A DNA stretch of 64,000 nt from Phymatolithon calcareum (lineage: Eukaryota; Rhodophyta; Florideophyceae; Hapalidiales), in the NCBI GenBank assembly GCA_977006965.1, contig OZ345367.1:1612001-1676000 (forward strand). The letters are read 5' to 3'. A program made the position numbers and the translations under genes. Positions 23,377-34,442 of this stretch are shown here, in pieces. Within the stretch, counting starts at the first letter, position 1. The number at the start of each line of letters is the position of its first letter. The notes under the pieces were generated by a model that worked only from the letters and a program-made list of their open reading frames with translations, did no database searches and was not told the origin of the DNA.

Positions 23377-26337
23377 ATGCACCATCACCTATCGGCATTT
23401 CAGCTGCCGCTGGTAGTCTCGTCGCGTACACAATGGGCACGCCCACAGTCCCTTCGTCGCCCCAGGCGCTTTTACACCCGCACTTCCCGCGTCCGCATTC
23501 CTCTTTCAATGGGACCCATGGATGCTATCCGTCAAGTGCTTAAGGGGCAGTCGGGTGCTTCGTCAGGTGTGCTAGCGCAGGATTTTGGTCCTCTACAGGC
23601 TGTCGTCGACCGTGTCAATGCGCTGGAGGAGGAGATTGAGAATCTCTCCGATGATGCCCTTCGTGAACGCTTGGGCGAGGTCCGGGTGCGATTGCTCGCC
23701 GCTGCGGACCGCTCAGGTCCATCGTTTCGGGTGGAATCTGTCGACGGCGCACTGGAGACTGTCTTTGCAATCGTGCGTGAGGCAACGTTCCGCGTGCTTG
23801 GACTCCGTCACTATGATGTTCAGATCCTCGGTGGCATTGTCCTGCATCAAGGAAAGGTGGCAGAAATGGCCACCGGTGAGGGAAAGACCATTGTTGCAGC
23901 CCTTCCGGCTGCGCTCAATGCAATTATGGGCACATCCGTATTTGTCGTCACAGTCAATGACTATCTGGCGAAGAGAGATGCAGATCTTGTTGGCCAAGTC
24001 CACCGATTTCTCGGGCTTTCTGTGGGACTTGTGCAAGGCGGCATGAGCTCTAAGGAACGACGTGCGGCCTATAGTTGTGACATTACTTATGTCACCAACT
24101 CCGAGCTGGGGTTTGACTATCTGAGGGATAATTTGGCATTAACAACTGACGATGTGGTCATTACTCGGCCGTTTGGATTCTGTATTGTGGATGAAGCTGA
24201 TTCGATTCTTATTGATGAGGCACGAACACCGCTCATCATTTCCGGCAAAGTTCCAGCACCAACACAAAAATATATTACTGCTCAAAATGCTGCATTGGCC
24301 TTGGAGAAGGATTTCCATTATACGGTTTCCGAGAAGGAGCAAAACGTGCTTCTGACCGAACGCGGCTATTCCGATCTTGAAGGCGCGCTGAAAGTGAACG
24401 ATCTCTTTGACCCCCGCAATCCCTGGGCGTCGTATATCACCAATGCTCTCAAAGCCAAAGAGCTTTTTAAGCAGAACGTCAACTACATCGTTAGCGAACC
24501 GGACACTCCTGGTGCCCCCCAAGAAGTTCAAATTGTTGATGAATTCACGGGTCGTGTCATGAAGGGCCGCAGATGGAGCGACGGGCTGCACCAGGCCATT
24601 GAGGCAAAGGAAGGTATCACCGTCGCCAATGAGGCGACTACGGCGGCGTCGGTGTCGTACCAGGCATTTTTCAAGCTATTTTCGAAACTTGCTGGAATGA
24701 CTGGTACGGCCAACACTGAAGCTGAGGAGTTGAAGGAAATTTACGGTCTGCAAGTCGTCCAAATTCCCACTGCTCTTCCTTGTGGTCGAAAAGACTACCC
24801 TGATGTCGTCTTCAAAAACTTGAATGGGAAGCTCAGAGCGGTTATGGGTGAAATTGCGCGAGTTGCCCCAACTGGACGGCCCATTCTTGTCGGTACCACT
24901 TCGGTTGAATCGTCAGAGGCTTTGTCAAAGCTACTTACCGAAGTAGAGGTACCGCATGAGGTTTTGAACGCAAAGCCAGAGTCTGCGCTTCGAGAGTCTG
25001 AGATTGTTGCGCAGGCGGGGCGAAAGTTTTCCATCACCATTGCGACAAACATGGCTGGCCGCGGGACAGACATTTTGTTGGGCGGGAATGCAGATTTCTT
25101 TGCAAGAGCACTTGCACGGAGAGAAGTTGTCGCACAAAATTCAGATTTGCTTGAGAAATTATCCAGTATGGAGGCACCAATTCTCATCAATGACGATTCC
25201 CTTCCTGTCGATATTAGTGAAGAAGCGATGGCGGCGCTTGTGGAAGCGGCGGAATTTGTGGCAAAGAACAACTCTAGTGATGTTTTGCAGAGCCTTTTGA
25301 AAATTGATGAGATGATCAGCATTGCTGCGGAATATGGACCGATCCCCGAATCTCCTGTCGGAATTGCGGAGTTGAGTGGTGCAATAAGAACGATCAAAGA
25401 GGAGCTGGAGGAAATAGTGGCACAAGAGCGAGAGGAAGTGCTGCAACTCGGAGGACTATATATTATTGGAACTGACAGGGCCGAATCTCGTCGTGTGGAT
25501 AATCAGTTGCGGGGTCGTGCGGGGAGACAAGGAGATCCAGGAAGTACGCGGTTCTTCTTATCGCTAGAAGACAAACTGTTTAAGCTGTTCGGAGGTGATA
25601 AGATTACCGGACTGATGGATACTTTTCGCGTAGGAGATGATTTGCCGTTGGAGAATAAGCTCGTTTCGAATGCGCTGGACAGTGCACAGGAGGGCGTGGA
25701 GGCATATTTTCGGGACATTCGACAGCAGCTGTTCAGGTACGACGAGGTGTTGTCCAAACAACGGTCCGCGTTATACGCGGAACGGCGGCGCGTGCTGAGC
25801 GCAGCAAAAGATGACCTTCTTGAACGATTTGAGAAGGAATGTGTGCAGACTGCGCGGGAGATTGTGCCGAACTATGTGGGGCGGACCGACGGAGCTGCGG
25901 ATAATTTTGAGGCCCTTTCGCGGAAGCTTGGGCAGTTTTTTGAAGGGCTTGAAAACACAAGCGAGGAAGACTTAGGCACCTTTTCTGGAAATCAGGCGGC
26001 CGTTCTACAACACGTGGACCGATGCGTGGAGGACCTTGTTGCAAATAGACAGGCGCGTCTGGATGCTGATAAGAGAGACGTGATGGTGGAAGCGGCGAGG
26101 TACATTTGGCTCTCGCAAATCGACAACCTTTGGATGTCACATATGAAGGCGATGGACTACTTGAAAGAGTTTGTCGTCCTTCGTGCGTACAGCAGTGACG
26201 ACCCGCTTCAAGCGTATCAGGTGGAAGGTTTCGAATTGTTCCAGGAAATGTTGGAGAATGTTCGGCGCAACACGGTGTATTCACTATTCCAGTATAAGTC
26301 GTCAGCGCCAGTTACTCCTGCGGCCAGTTCACGGTAA
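23377..26337 (+). CDS. secA: SecA protein-translocase ATPase, probably plastid-targeted
   Basis: SecA is the motor that drives proteins through SecY/SecE, in plastids into or across thylakoid or envelope membranes. The 986-residue single-exon frame has Walker A MATGEGKTI, Walker B and linker DEADSILIDEARTPLI, MTGTANTEAEE, the helicase motif ATNMAGRGTDI, and QLRGRAGRQGDPG, followed by the scaffold and wing domains. It ends soon after NTVYSLFQY and lacks the C-terminal zinc-binding tail of bacterial SecA, as plastid forms do. The first 44 residues have no Asp or Glu and many Arg and Ser, typical of a transit peptide; bacterial-like sequence begins about MGPMDAIRQ (ATG 23509). Eukaryotic neighbours with introns argue against bacterial contamination. 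Red algal plastid genomes usually carry their own secA, so this may be a second, SecA2-type motor; the sequence alone does not settle which. Confidence 0.93.
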   Translation: MHHHLSAFQLPLVVSSRTQWARPQSLRRPRRFYTRTSRVRIPLSMGPMDAIRQVLKGQSGASSGVLAQDFGPLQAVVDRVNALEEEIENLSDDALRERLGEVRVRLLAAADRSGPSFRVESVDGALETVFAIVREATFRVLGLRHYDVQILGGIVLHQGKVAEMATGEGKTIVAALPAALNAIMGTSVFVVTVNDYLAKRDADLVGQVHRFLGLSVGLVQGGMSSKERRAAYSCDITYVTNSELGFDYLRDNLALTTDDVVITRPFGFCIVDEADSILIDEARTPLIISGKVPAPTQKYITAQNAALALEKDFHYTVSEKEQNVLLTERGYSDLEGALKVNDLFDPRNPWASYITNALKAKELFKQNVNYIVSEPDTPGAPQEVQIVDEFTGRVMKGRRWSDGLHQAIEAKEGITVANEATTAASVSYQAFFKLFSKLAGMTGTANTEAEELKEIYGLQVVQIPTALPCGRKDYPDVVFKNLNGKLRAVMGEIARVAPTGRPILVGTTSVESSEALSKLLTEVEVPHEVLNAKPESALRESEIVAQAGRKFSITIATNMAGRGTDILLGGNADFFARALARREVVAQNSDLLEKLSSMEAPILINDDSLPVDISEEAMAALVEAAEFVAKNNSSDVLQSLLKIDEMISIAAEYGPIPESPVGIAELSGAIRTIKEELEEIVAQEREEVLQLGGLYIIGTDRAESRRVDNQLRGRAGRQGDPGSTRFFLSLEDKLFKLFGGDKITGLMDTFRVGDDLPLENKLVSNALDSAQEGVEAYFRDIRQQLFRYDEVLSKQRSALYAERRRVLSAAKDDLLERFEKECVQTAREIVPNYVGRTDGAADNFEALSRKLGQFFEGLENTSEEDLGTFSGNQAAVLQHVDRCVEDLVANRQARLDADKRDVMVEAARYIWLSQIDNLWMSHMKAMDYLKEFVVLRAYSSDDPLQAYQVEGFELFQEMLENVRRNTVYSLFQYKSSAPVTPAASSR

Positions 26338-26492
26338 TTTAAAAACTCTAGAATTGAAAATTTGTAGGAGACTAATATGTAATATTAAAGTAAGCAGGGA
26401 TTCACTAAGTTAGCTGCGGCGCTATTGACGGTTATTTACAATCAGTTAGCATGTGAAATTAATAAGCCATGCAGAACAGCGAAAACCTATAG

Positions 26493-27458
26493 TTAATCAA
26501 GCTCCATCTCACGCCGATGTCGCAACCAAAACCGCTTGCTCGCTTCATAAGCCGCAAACGTAATAGCCGAGTTTGGCGCCGCCTTGATAACACTCGGCGC
26601 GGTACCCCTGAACCATCCCCGTATGCCCTCCCTCCTAAAAATCTTAATCAGTGCATCAACAGGCCCAGTGTACCCTGCACTCCCACCATGACCGCCAGAA
26701 AACTGTCCTGCAACCTGCATGCGCTTCTTAGCGTTATCAAGGGGCAGGGTGACAAACTTCGCAAACGTTCCAGTCACAGCGCCAAGCGCCAGACTTTCCA
26801 TCCAGTTCAATTCGTCGCTCCGTCGACCGCGCGTGAGCAGCGTGCGGCCACGTTCATACGTCGCATACTGCAGCGCAATATACGGCACGATCTCAACAAT
26901 CGTAGGCGATACACCAAGGTATAGTCCTGCTGCACCACGCGCTCCCCAAACGTCATGCACGACGGAACGCATGTTGCCGAAACGCGCCGGCTCCGCCGCC
27001 AGTCGCGTGCGTACAAGGGCTAGCGGGTATGTACCGAGTGTTGCGATGGCGCCCGCCATTCCACCGAAAATTAGATCGCGCGTCGTGCTTGGCAATGAAG
27101 GTAGGATCTGTGAGCGACGGAATTGGTAGAACAGCGCAAATTGTATGGAGGCGTACGGCGCGACCATGAGAAGTGCGGGTACATTTCCCTTCCAGAAGGC
27201 GAAAATTCCCTCCTTTCCTAGAATTTCTGCGGCGGCGTGCCGCATTGATCGGTAGGCATAGAGACCGCCCGTTTCTTGCTGCACTTGAAAACGGATCTTT
27301 ATGACGTCGAGAGGGGCTACGCACATGCGTGCGGTGCTGCCCGCTATTGCACCACAGAGCAAGTCCTCCCATGGGCGCAGCTTGGTCGTCTTTGCGGGGC
27401 CGGCAACATCAGTAGTTTCTGGAGCATTTTCGTTGTCTTCAAGCGCTTGTGTCGGCAT
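26493..27458 (-). CDS. Mitochondrial carrier, thiamine pyrophosphate carrier type (SLC25A19-like)
   Basis: The 321-residue protein has three tandem carrier repeats, each with two membrane helices and the PxD/ExxK/R signature: APLDVIKIRFQ, YPLALVRTRL (acidic residue replaced) and LPLDNAKKRMQ. The blocks PLDVIKIRFQVQ, FWKGNVPALLMVAPY and FFxR-like repeats resemble the thiamine pyrophosphate carrier branch, which exchanges thiamine pyrophosphate across the inner mitochondrial membrane. Other nucleotide-type carriers remain possible. It converges on the SecA gene with 155 bp between stops. It has one exon and an acidic N-terminal leader of about 30 residues. Confidence 0.85.
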   Translation of the reverse strand: MPTQALEDNENAPETTDVAGPAKTTKLRPWEDLLCGAIAGSTARMCVAPLDVIKIRFQVQQETGGLYAYRSMRHAAAEILGKEGIFAFWKGNVPALLMVAPYASIQFALFYQFRRSQILPSLPSTTRDLIFGGMAGAIATLGTYPLALVRTRLAAEPARFGNMRSVVHDVWGARGAAGLYLGVSPTIVEIVPYIALQYATYERGRTLLTRGRRSDELNWMESLALGAVTGTFAKFVTLPLDNAKKRMQVAGQFSGGHGGSAGYTGPVDALIKIFRREGIRGWFRGTAPSVIKAAPNSAITFAAYEASKRFWLRHRREMELD

Positions 27459-28265
27459 AACTGTGCAGGTTCCATCGCATTATGCGTGCACGACCGCCGG
27501 GGGGAAGGGGAGACGTGCCAGTTTTAACTGGCAGAAAAATATCATATTTTGGGTTCTGTTACGCTAAAGATTATCAGAATAAGTTCACCATATCATACTG
27601 ATCCTAAAATCAAAACAAATGTGCGGTGCGCTAGACAAAATTTGTCAAGCGCACGACTTCCGCTTGCTAGGAACTCGAACTTAGAAAGGCATCATGACAT
27701 AAAGGTTGTCCTGAGTGCAGGCTGTCTCAAAACTTATAAGTCACAACAACCCCGAGGCAGGCGGCGGTAAGAAAAATGTAAAGAGCGGGTCTTCGCCGGG
27801 GGCCGTGAGTTCGTTTGAGACTTCAATTTTTGAGGTCGCCCTTGCAAAATGTTCTTTGGAATTGAAGGTCTTTCGGACTTAGAAGGCAATGCAGTCAAAT
27901 TGATCGCGTGTCGAGGGGTCTGTGGCTATGAATTGGGCAATAAATGCATTGCATTTAGAAAACACTCTATCATAGAGGGTGAATAATTAAAATAGAGCCG
28001 ACCGATCGATTAGCAAGTGGATTTACAGTAGATTCTGTGTCATGTAAGTGATACCCATGAAAGGGATCGCGCGATAAAGCGCATACGAATAAGACTACCC
28101 GGCCAATAAGGCGCCCCAGCTGGAATAGCACTGGCTTTCAAGTGGACACGTATATGTCTCTTCTCCTTGAAGACGCGCGGGAGCATGGACAGTAGGCACG
28201 TGACTTTGCAGTTGCTTATGAGCTACTAGCTGACAAGCAACGGCATAGAGCCTACTAGTAGTAGG

Positions 28266-28473
28266 CTCACTTACATCGGTAACGACAAAACATGTCATCA
28301 TCAAGGAGCTCGAGACCCTGGGAGACGTCTGCAACGTGCCAGACACCCGCAAAGTCCTCTCGCTGGCCAGGCGATGTCATGATACTCGCGCGTTGCAGAT
28401 GTCTGCCACGGTCTCGAGCTCCTCGAAGATAACAAGTTTTGTCGTTGCTAACGAAGTTACCGACGCAAGTGAG
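28266..28473. repeat. Imperfect long hairpin
   Basis: The left arm 28266-28338 matches the reverse complement of the right arm 28389-28473 over about 70 bases, with shared blocks such as GGAGCTCGAGACC and CTGCAAC. The right arm has an extra 11-12 bases. The loop is about 50 nt. Such a fold could be a small-RNA precursor, or the remains of an inverted duplication or foldback element. Confidence 0.7.
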
Positions 28474-28548
28474 ACCAGACCGCCTCTGCAACTATTTGTG
28501 ATGACCGCAAACAACTGCGGAAGCGGTAGGCAGATACTGATTAATAAT

Positions 28549-28592
28549 TCATCATTTCCAAGAAGTCTAATTAGGCTTCTTGGAAATGATGA
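28549..28592. repeat. 44-bp near-perfect palindrome
   Basis: 17-base arms TCATCATTTCCAAGAAG and its complement flank TCTAATTAGG, which itself pairs except for one position. It lies 75 bp to the right of the larger hairpin. Confidence 0.85.
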
Positions 28593-30210
28593 TTAGGATA
28601 CACTTATAAAAAGTATATCTTTAATTCATTGAATATCGCCATTTCGGAGTATGGCGCAAATAGGAATAAATTAATCATGTGGGCGATCATGGGAAGTGGC
28701 ATCATGCCATGACGATACCTGTGCCATTGTAGAGAACCAATCGGAAAAAGCATGCACAAGAACAACAATAGAACCAATGGAAAAGCTCACAAGCATCTAG
28801 GGGACGAGCTGAGACAGAGATTCGGTTTAGCTTCAATTGGCTAGCATGAGTATCGCCTGGTAATCATCATGGTCATGATATAGACAGAAGCACTGATTTG
28901 CAAGCTACAGCAACGGTGCAACACAGCAATTTGTATTCTTACACTTCTCAAGTCGTGATTCCAGATGCCGGTGAATGCATGGAAGCTCGGAAGTTCGAAG
29001 CAGCTTTCAGAAGCGCGTGTTAGGGCTCTGGACCTATTTTTGCACTGAAACCTCTAATACCGATGATCGTCGATGGCATTGATGCCTACTGTACTCTCGT
29101 GAGCGGAGGCAGCTTCCAGCTTAAAAGACAGTGCTAAACGAATAATTGTGTGGTCACGAATTAATCGCACTTTGAACACCGTTCGTAACCTCTGAGAGTG
29201 TTCACTTGATATTTGATAAACCCCTTCTGCGGCTACAAAAACACCAGGAGAGACGGCTACTGTAGTATTGCTTTTCTTCTATTGTTTTCGTAGTCTTAGA
29301 ATCCGATGATCAAATATGTGCATGTCTTTTCTCGTTCTTTTGGCGGCAGTCTGCTGTGTGTGCAATCCAAACAGCTCTAGAAGTACAGTATTGTACTTAA
29401 CAAGACAGTGCTTCGGAATCCGAGCTCATCGTAATTATGAGATTTTATTGAGGTGCCCAGTATCCCTTTTTCAGAGTGGCTTGGGAACTAGGTGCCCCTC
29501 GTGTGTTCTAAAGGCTCACATGTTCTATACTAGGGTCTACAGTGGCCGACGCGCAAGTTCAATCTCGAGCTCCTGTCTCATGCGCTCCTCACGCGTCAGT
29601 ACGGTCGGTCGGAATCCTACTCAGTGGTCGCGGTCAGTGGTCCGTAAGCCTGTCTATAGTTTCTTCTACAGCTCTCTTCTCGTCCCGTGTCCAGGAGGCT
29701 TTCATCAGAGTATTTCGGAGCATGCGCATCCAACGCACCGTTTCCAGTCCATGTCTCTCTACTACCAGAGTTGGGTCCCCTGGAAAGCTCCCAGAAAACC
29801 ACAACCTTCCCACCTCCGAGGTCATCAATCTTTTATGGGTTTTTGTCGATGCATGTCGATTGTCATATCTCTGATATTAAGACAATGCACATTTTCAACG
29901 TGTAACAAATACAGCTCAAAATAATTAATTTTGATACGTTGTCCCGTTGAACAATGACAACGAAAAGCATCCGAATAGAGGATGAGGCGTACGTTACAGT
30001 TGAGCTTCGAAAGCCATCCTCGCCCTCGACGGCGATCGACAAAAAGCCATGGTGCCATAGTGACAGGAATTGGCGATAATTTGTCTCGCTTCCTGCACTT
30101 GCAAGTACTCTAGACATCGCAGTGCACCTGTTCCTCCTCCCATCTACGTACAGCAGCAAATCTGTCTACGGCCCCTCGTCAGTATCCTCGCGTAGGCACA
30201 GCATCCTGCA

Positions 30211-31065
30211 ATGGGCGGCCACAGACGGAACAAGCGCAAGGCGACCAACTCAGGCGAATTCGATTGCGGCGGCCGCACTACAAAGGGTAACCGTTACAAA
30301 TGCATTTCCGAGATGTGGGCGGCAGAGCTCTCCAACTCCCCGGAGGACTGGTACACCAAGTCGGATGCATACTGGAAGGGCCAGGAACCGTCCGTGGATG
30401 GCATGCTTGGCGGTATGGCGAATCTTGATCCGCGCGACGTCGCGGCGAGTCGCACATTTCTGACTCGCATTTTCGCCCAATTCCCAAAGCCGGATGAATG
30501 CATCGCGCTCGACGTTGGTGCCGGCATAGGGCGCGTCACCAAGCACCTCTTGTCCCCGCTGTTCCCTGTTGTGGACATGCTTGAGCAAAACTCAGATTAT
30601 CTCGAGAAGAGCAAAAAGTTTCTGGAATCCGCAAATGCCAAGAGCACAGTGCAGCACAGAGTTCTTTGTGGTATGCAGGACTTCACGCCGGGTAGCGCTG
30701 GCGAGGATGTATCCCTGCTCGGTCGTTATAATCTCATCTGGATTCAGTGGTGTATTATCTACTTGACGGATGATGACCTAGTCCATTTCTTGCAGCAGTG
30801 TGTACGTTGTCTTGCGCCTGGAGGTGTAATTTGTATCAAGGATAATTTGGCACGTACTGGATTTCTGGTGGATAAGGAGGACTCTAGCATTTCGAGAAGT
30901 GATAAGTATCTCAAAGCCCTTTTCAAGAAAGCGAATATGCAACTTGTGAGGGAGGAACGTCAGATGGACTTCCCGAAGTCCATTTTCCCGGTGAAGATGT
31001 ATGCCCTGCGACCGAACACAGATGACACATCGGGAAATTCGGTTCACGATCCTCCAGAAGCTTGA
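30211..31065 (+). CDS. Alpha-N-terminal protein methyltransferase 1 (NTMT1/Tae1-like)
   Basis: This enzyme family methylates the alpha-amino group of proteins starting Xaa-Pro-Lys, including ribosomal proteins. The 284-residue single exon has SDAYWKG ... TVDGMLGG-like SVDGMLGGMANL, the SAM loop ALDVGAGIGRVTKHLL, the acidic strand end VVDMLEQNSDYL, GMQDFTP, NLIWIQWCIIYLTDDDL and VICIKDNLA. These follow human NTMT1 closely from residue about 50 on. The Trp-cage IWIQW that shapes the substrate pocket is kept. The first 45 residues are basic and not conserved. A downstream tail of about 15 residues is extra. Confidence 0.92.
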   Translation: MGGHRRNKRKATNSGEFDCGGRTTKGNRYKCISEMWAAELSNSPEDWYTKSDAYWKGQEPSVDGMLGGMANLDPRDVAASRTFLTRIFAQFPKPDECIALDVGAGIGRVTKHLLSPLFPVVDMLEQNSDYLEKSKKFLESANAKSTVQHRVLCGMQDFTPGSAGEDVSLLGRYNLIWIQWCIIYLTDDDLVHFLQQCVRCLAPGGVICIKDNLARTGFLVDKEDSSISRSDKYLKALFKKANMQLVREERQMDFPKSIFPVKMYALRPNTDDTSGNSVHDPPEA

Positions 31066-31340
31066 TCATTTGGGCTTACCGTGAAGTAGCACGGCACGAT
31101 ATAGTGTTTTAGGGTCACGTTCTCGGCGGACTGTTTCTCATGGCAGTAGTCGCTCAACTGCTTCATATCATGCAGTCCATGTATCGAGTAAGATCTGTGA
31201 TGCAATTGGGCTCTCTTTCCTTGCAGTAGGGTGACCAGTTGCCCTGAAAAAAGCGCCAGTGGCAAAAAGCGGATATAGTGAATGTCTTTGAGTTACCTTT
31301 ACGGCGTGCGAAAATCTGTTAAAAAGTGATGTAAATAGAC

Positions 31341-33707
31341 CTACTTCTCAATGGCAAGAACAATCATGAAATCTCCACGGATCCAAGTCCTGCTCTCAAA
31401 GCGATCCGCACCAATCGGATTGATATTCGGGACCTGTCCTTTTGGCACAAATCCAATTACAATCTCGTCCAAGTCGCGCGCAGCAGAGTCTGCAATGCTT
31501 CGAAAAGACTGTTTGGCTCCCGGGGATTCCAAATACGATTCCACGGGCACCAAGTAAACCTCACGTCCACTCTGTGACAACAACTCTCGCCATACCGAAT
31601 TGAGCCGACTGTCTCGCATCGTCTGTGCAGCGATTTTTGCGCCTAGGTTTTGCGGCAGAATAGCATTTGCAACGTTACCCTGTTCGCGAGCAATGTCGGC
31701 CACGCGTTCATGATTGAATTCCACTGTCACAAAAGTTTCACGTCGGTCTCCCAGCTGATCCTTTCGACTTTCCAGCAGCTCATTCACATAAACCATCGTT
31801 GCAAGCGCTTTGGAGTCTTCGTCGGCTCCCAGCGCAGACACAGTATCGTCAACTCCGAGGGCAGACCCCAGGAGCACGACGTGGTCGTAGTGCATTGATC
31901 TCTTTTTTCCAAGAAGGTTCTCAAGATTCTCGTATCGATCGGGTCGCTTGACAACACATGTCACAGACAAATTTTTCAGTTTCAAGTTCACCTTCTGCGG
32001 AGCATCATCATCGAGAATAGTCATCTTAGACCCGCTTGGCAAAATGGCGTCTAATTCGCGAAGCATATCCTCCATATCTGGACGCCATCCACAAACAAGA
32101 AAAGTCTCCGGCTGACGTTTTCGCACATCGCTCCCAGCACCCCCTTGCCTAACCGCCCGACCAGAATTAAAGCGCATCGGAGCCATTCGACTAGAAGCTG
32201 CAACTGCTCTTGCTCCAGGCTGCCCAAGAATAAGAAGATTTGTTCGAGCAGTAAGAGTCGGGCCTTCACGCGACGGACCCTGGATGTGCACCTGACCATC
32301 ATCGCCGAAATATCCGCAAATTATGGTACCAGGGATGGAAGTTGGCCGCACGTCTGCATACCGCACACCGGCAAGCTGTGGGGCGACACTGGCCACACTG
32401 CGGACGTGGAATACGGTCGACTTATCGCCGCCCATAAGACGTGCAACGACGTCTGCGAGACCAGGCTGGCGAATGGCTTGAGCCATAAAGCGAAAGAGAA
32501 GACGCTCAGCGTTGATAGTTTCGACTGAGCGAGCCTGAGTGCGTGAGAGAATGGATCGGAGAATATTTTCATCGCGAGCATTGTTCAACTCCGCCACAAT
32601 GTCGCCAGTGAATTGCGGAATGTTCTGCGAAAGCGCGAGGGCACGAGATATGACCTAAGGCGTGGAATACAGAAACTTGTCCAATATGTTAGTTACAAGC
32701 TAAGAGACGCAGGAAGAACAGCAGCGCACATGAAACACATAGCCGCACATGGAGTGTAAAGGCGACATATTTTCTCCAAGAAATCCCAATGAAGGCATGA
32801 GTCTCAGGAAATCAGTGCTGATAGACGGATGTGGGAATGTTACCTTTCGATCACAGTCAACAGGATCACCAACACGCGAGTTGACAAGAACGATTTTTCG
32901 CGCAGTGCTCGCCGAGACTCGATTGAGATCCTCCGATAGCACGGGAACTCCCTCGCGGTAGAAGAAGCGAATATTTTGGCTCTCGTCCGATTCCATAATG
33001 CTGCGCAGGTCCTGCACGAGGGCAGGTCGTTCTTCCGCGCTGGCGAGCACAACGACCTTTTCACGAGCACCCACAGTGTTGAGGTCACGAAGAGTCTGCG
33101 ACACACGACTACCCCAGCCGAGAATGACAGTGTGGTCGCGGGCGACAACCTTTGAGTATCCTCCATCGGCGTTACGAACCGCAGTCTCTACCGATTCTGT
33201 CACCATACCGACAAGAATGGCAAAAACGATCATTCCAATCGATGCGAGAGTCACGGACACCGTTCGCAGCGGAACCGAAGCCCAGTCATCTTCCAAGGGA
33301 TTTGCAACGGCACGGACTGCGTGCCAAAATGGAGATGGGGCTTCCGAGCGATCGGGGTCGGCGACGCGGAAGAGCAGAGCACCAAGCGCAATGCCAAGTA
33401 GTGAAATTATAAAGAGGACCATTACTTTGGCACCGGGATGCCACATTAGATACTCGCTAATCCAAAACATCAGACGTTCTTGAAATGTGAAGCGCACTTG
33501 TGGTGCACTCTGCACCGCGGCTGGCATCGCGCGGGCGCGAATGGCAGACTGGAGTGCGGCTCTTGGGGAGCACTTTGTCCATCGTGCTCGCATTGGGTGA
33601 ATGCATGGCGAGATGCGCGCTGTCTTGCCCAAGGCATCCGATCGGCGCAATAAATTCGGTGTGTAGGGACGTAGCCCGAAAGCGGGTGAGCCCATAGTAG
33701 TCGCCAC
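31341..33707 (-). CDS. CASTOR/POLLUX-family ion channel, two exons
   Basis: Exons 33707-32844 and 32654-31341 are separated by a 189-nt phase-0 intron (GTAACA to TTAG) and give 725 residues. The first 70 residues have one acidic residue, a likely transit peptide. Two membrane helices at about 95-118 and 145-170 flank the pore loop. RCK-like domains follow: HTVILGWGSRVSQTL, VLSEDLNRVSASTARKIVLVN and, in exon 2, FLVCGWRPDMEDML and the C-terminal DxIVIGFVPKG strand. Plant CASTOR and POLLUX are envelope-type cation channels; some sit in the nuclear envelope, others in plastids. The filter region, ADSGNHAE in plants, reads ANPLEDDW here, so ion selectivity may differ. Confidence 0.87.
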
Positions 33708-34442
33708 CGAGGTGGTGACTCCTTGCTTTCATTCAAAATCGATCTACTGATCAGTAGATCAAGAGGACCCGCCTGGGAGGATTGAGATCGTGTTGAGATC
33801 GGGATCATACAAACCTAGTTTAATTGAAGTTTTAGGAGGCCATCCATTCCAAAAAATTCTGCGACAATCGTGTTTCCAAAAACATCTCAAGCAAGGCTCA
33901 TCGACGCCTTCATCTCCCTGCCCTCGCCCTTCTGATGTTCGTGCCATCGAAATGCTTTTTTCTTCTCATATTTCCTGGACGAAGCAACGCTAAAAATTGT
34001 GGCTCCGTGCTTCTTCTGGGTCATTCTGCGCAGCTTTTGTAAAACTATTGTGTTGTCTTCTGAAAATGGGGAAGATGGTACAGGCCTGGAAAACAGTACA
34101 CGTAAAGGCCCCCATCGTGGAGCTCATCGGATTACAAACGGGGTCGACCGTGCAAGCCTCATGAGAGCAGTCATATAAAAGGTTGGATCTTCAGCTGGAC
34201 TGTGGCTGCTTGTGCCTCATGTTATTCTTCTGTTGTCAGGGGCCCTGACTCAGGGCTACATAACACGGCAGAGTTGCGGGGATATGCGAAAAACTGTTTT
34301 TCACATAGAAGTGTTGCCGCACCATCACGGCATTGCATACTGACGGAATGAGCTCGGTATCGCTTTCATGAAAAGTACCGCATTCGTCCTTCAGGTTACA
34401 CGATATGGAAAAGAGCAGTATGTCAAATCCAACAACGTTGGA
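33708..34442. other. Intergenic with two perfect palindromes
   Basis: No gene is seen. It holds the upstream region of the channel gene, a 20-bp palindrome at 33741-33760 and a 15-base inverted repeat GCCCTGACTCAGGGC at 34242-34256. Confidence 0.5.
33741..33760. promoter_or_regulatory. Perfect 20-bp palindrome upstream of the channel gene
   Basis: GATCTACTGATCAGTAGATC reads the same on both strands and lies 34-53 bp before the channel start codon. A dimeric regulator site is possible but untested; it could also be in the 5' UTR. Confidence 0.4.

Larger units (their letters stand above)
27459..30210. other. Gene-free 2.7 kb with two inverted repeats
   Basis: No gene is supported. The region holds an imperfect 208-bp hairpin (28266-28473) and a 44-bp palindrome (28549-28592). 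A 64-codon minus-strand frame at 29634-29828 has protein-like composition, but neither its family nor continuation exons could be found. Confidence 0.4.

Noticed and set aside
24795-25397. 200-codon minus-strand frame inside SecA
   Set aside because: Antisense shadow of the conserved SecA frame with no features of its own.
23377-26337. Bacterial contamination as explanation of the SecA gene
   Set aside because: It is flanked by intron-containing and clearly eukaryotic genes and has an added acid-free leader and no bacterial zinc tail.
29634-29828. 64-codon minus-strand frame with protein-like composition
   Set aside because: No family, no clear exon neighbours and stops just beyond both ends; kept only as a remark in the intergenic entry.
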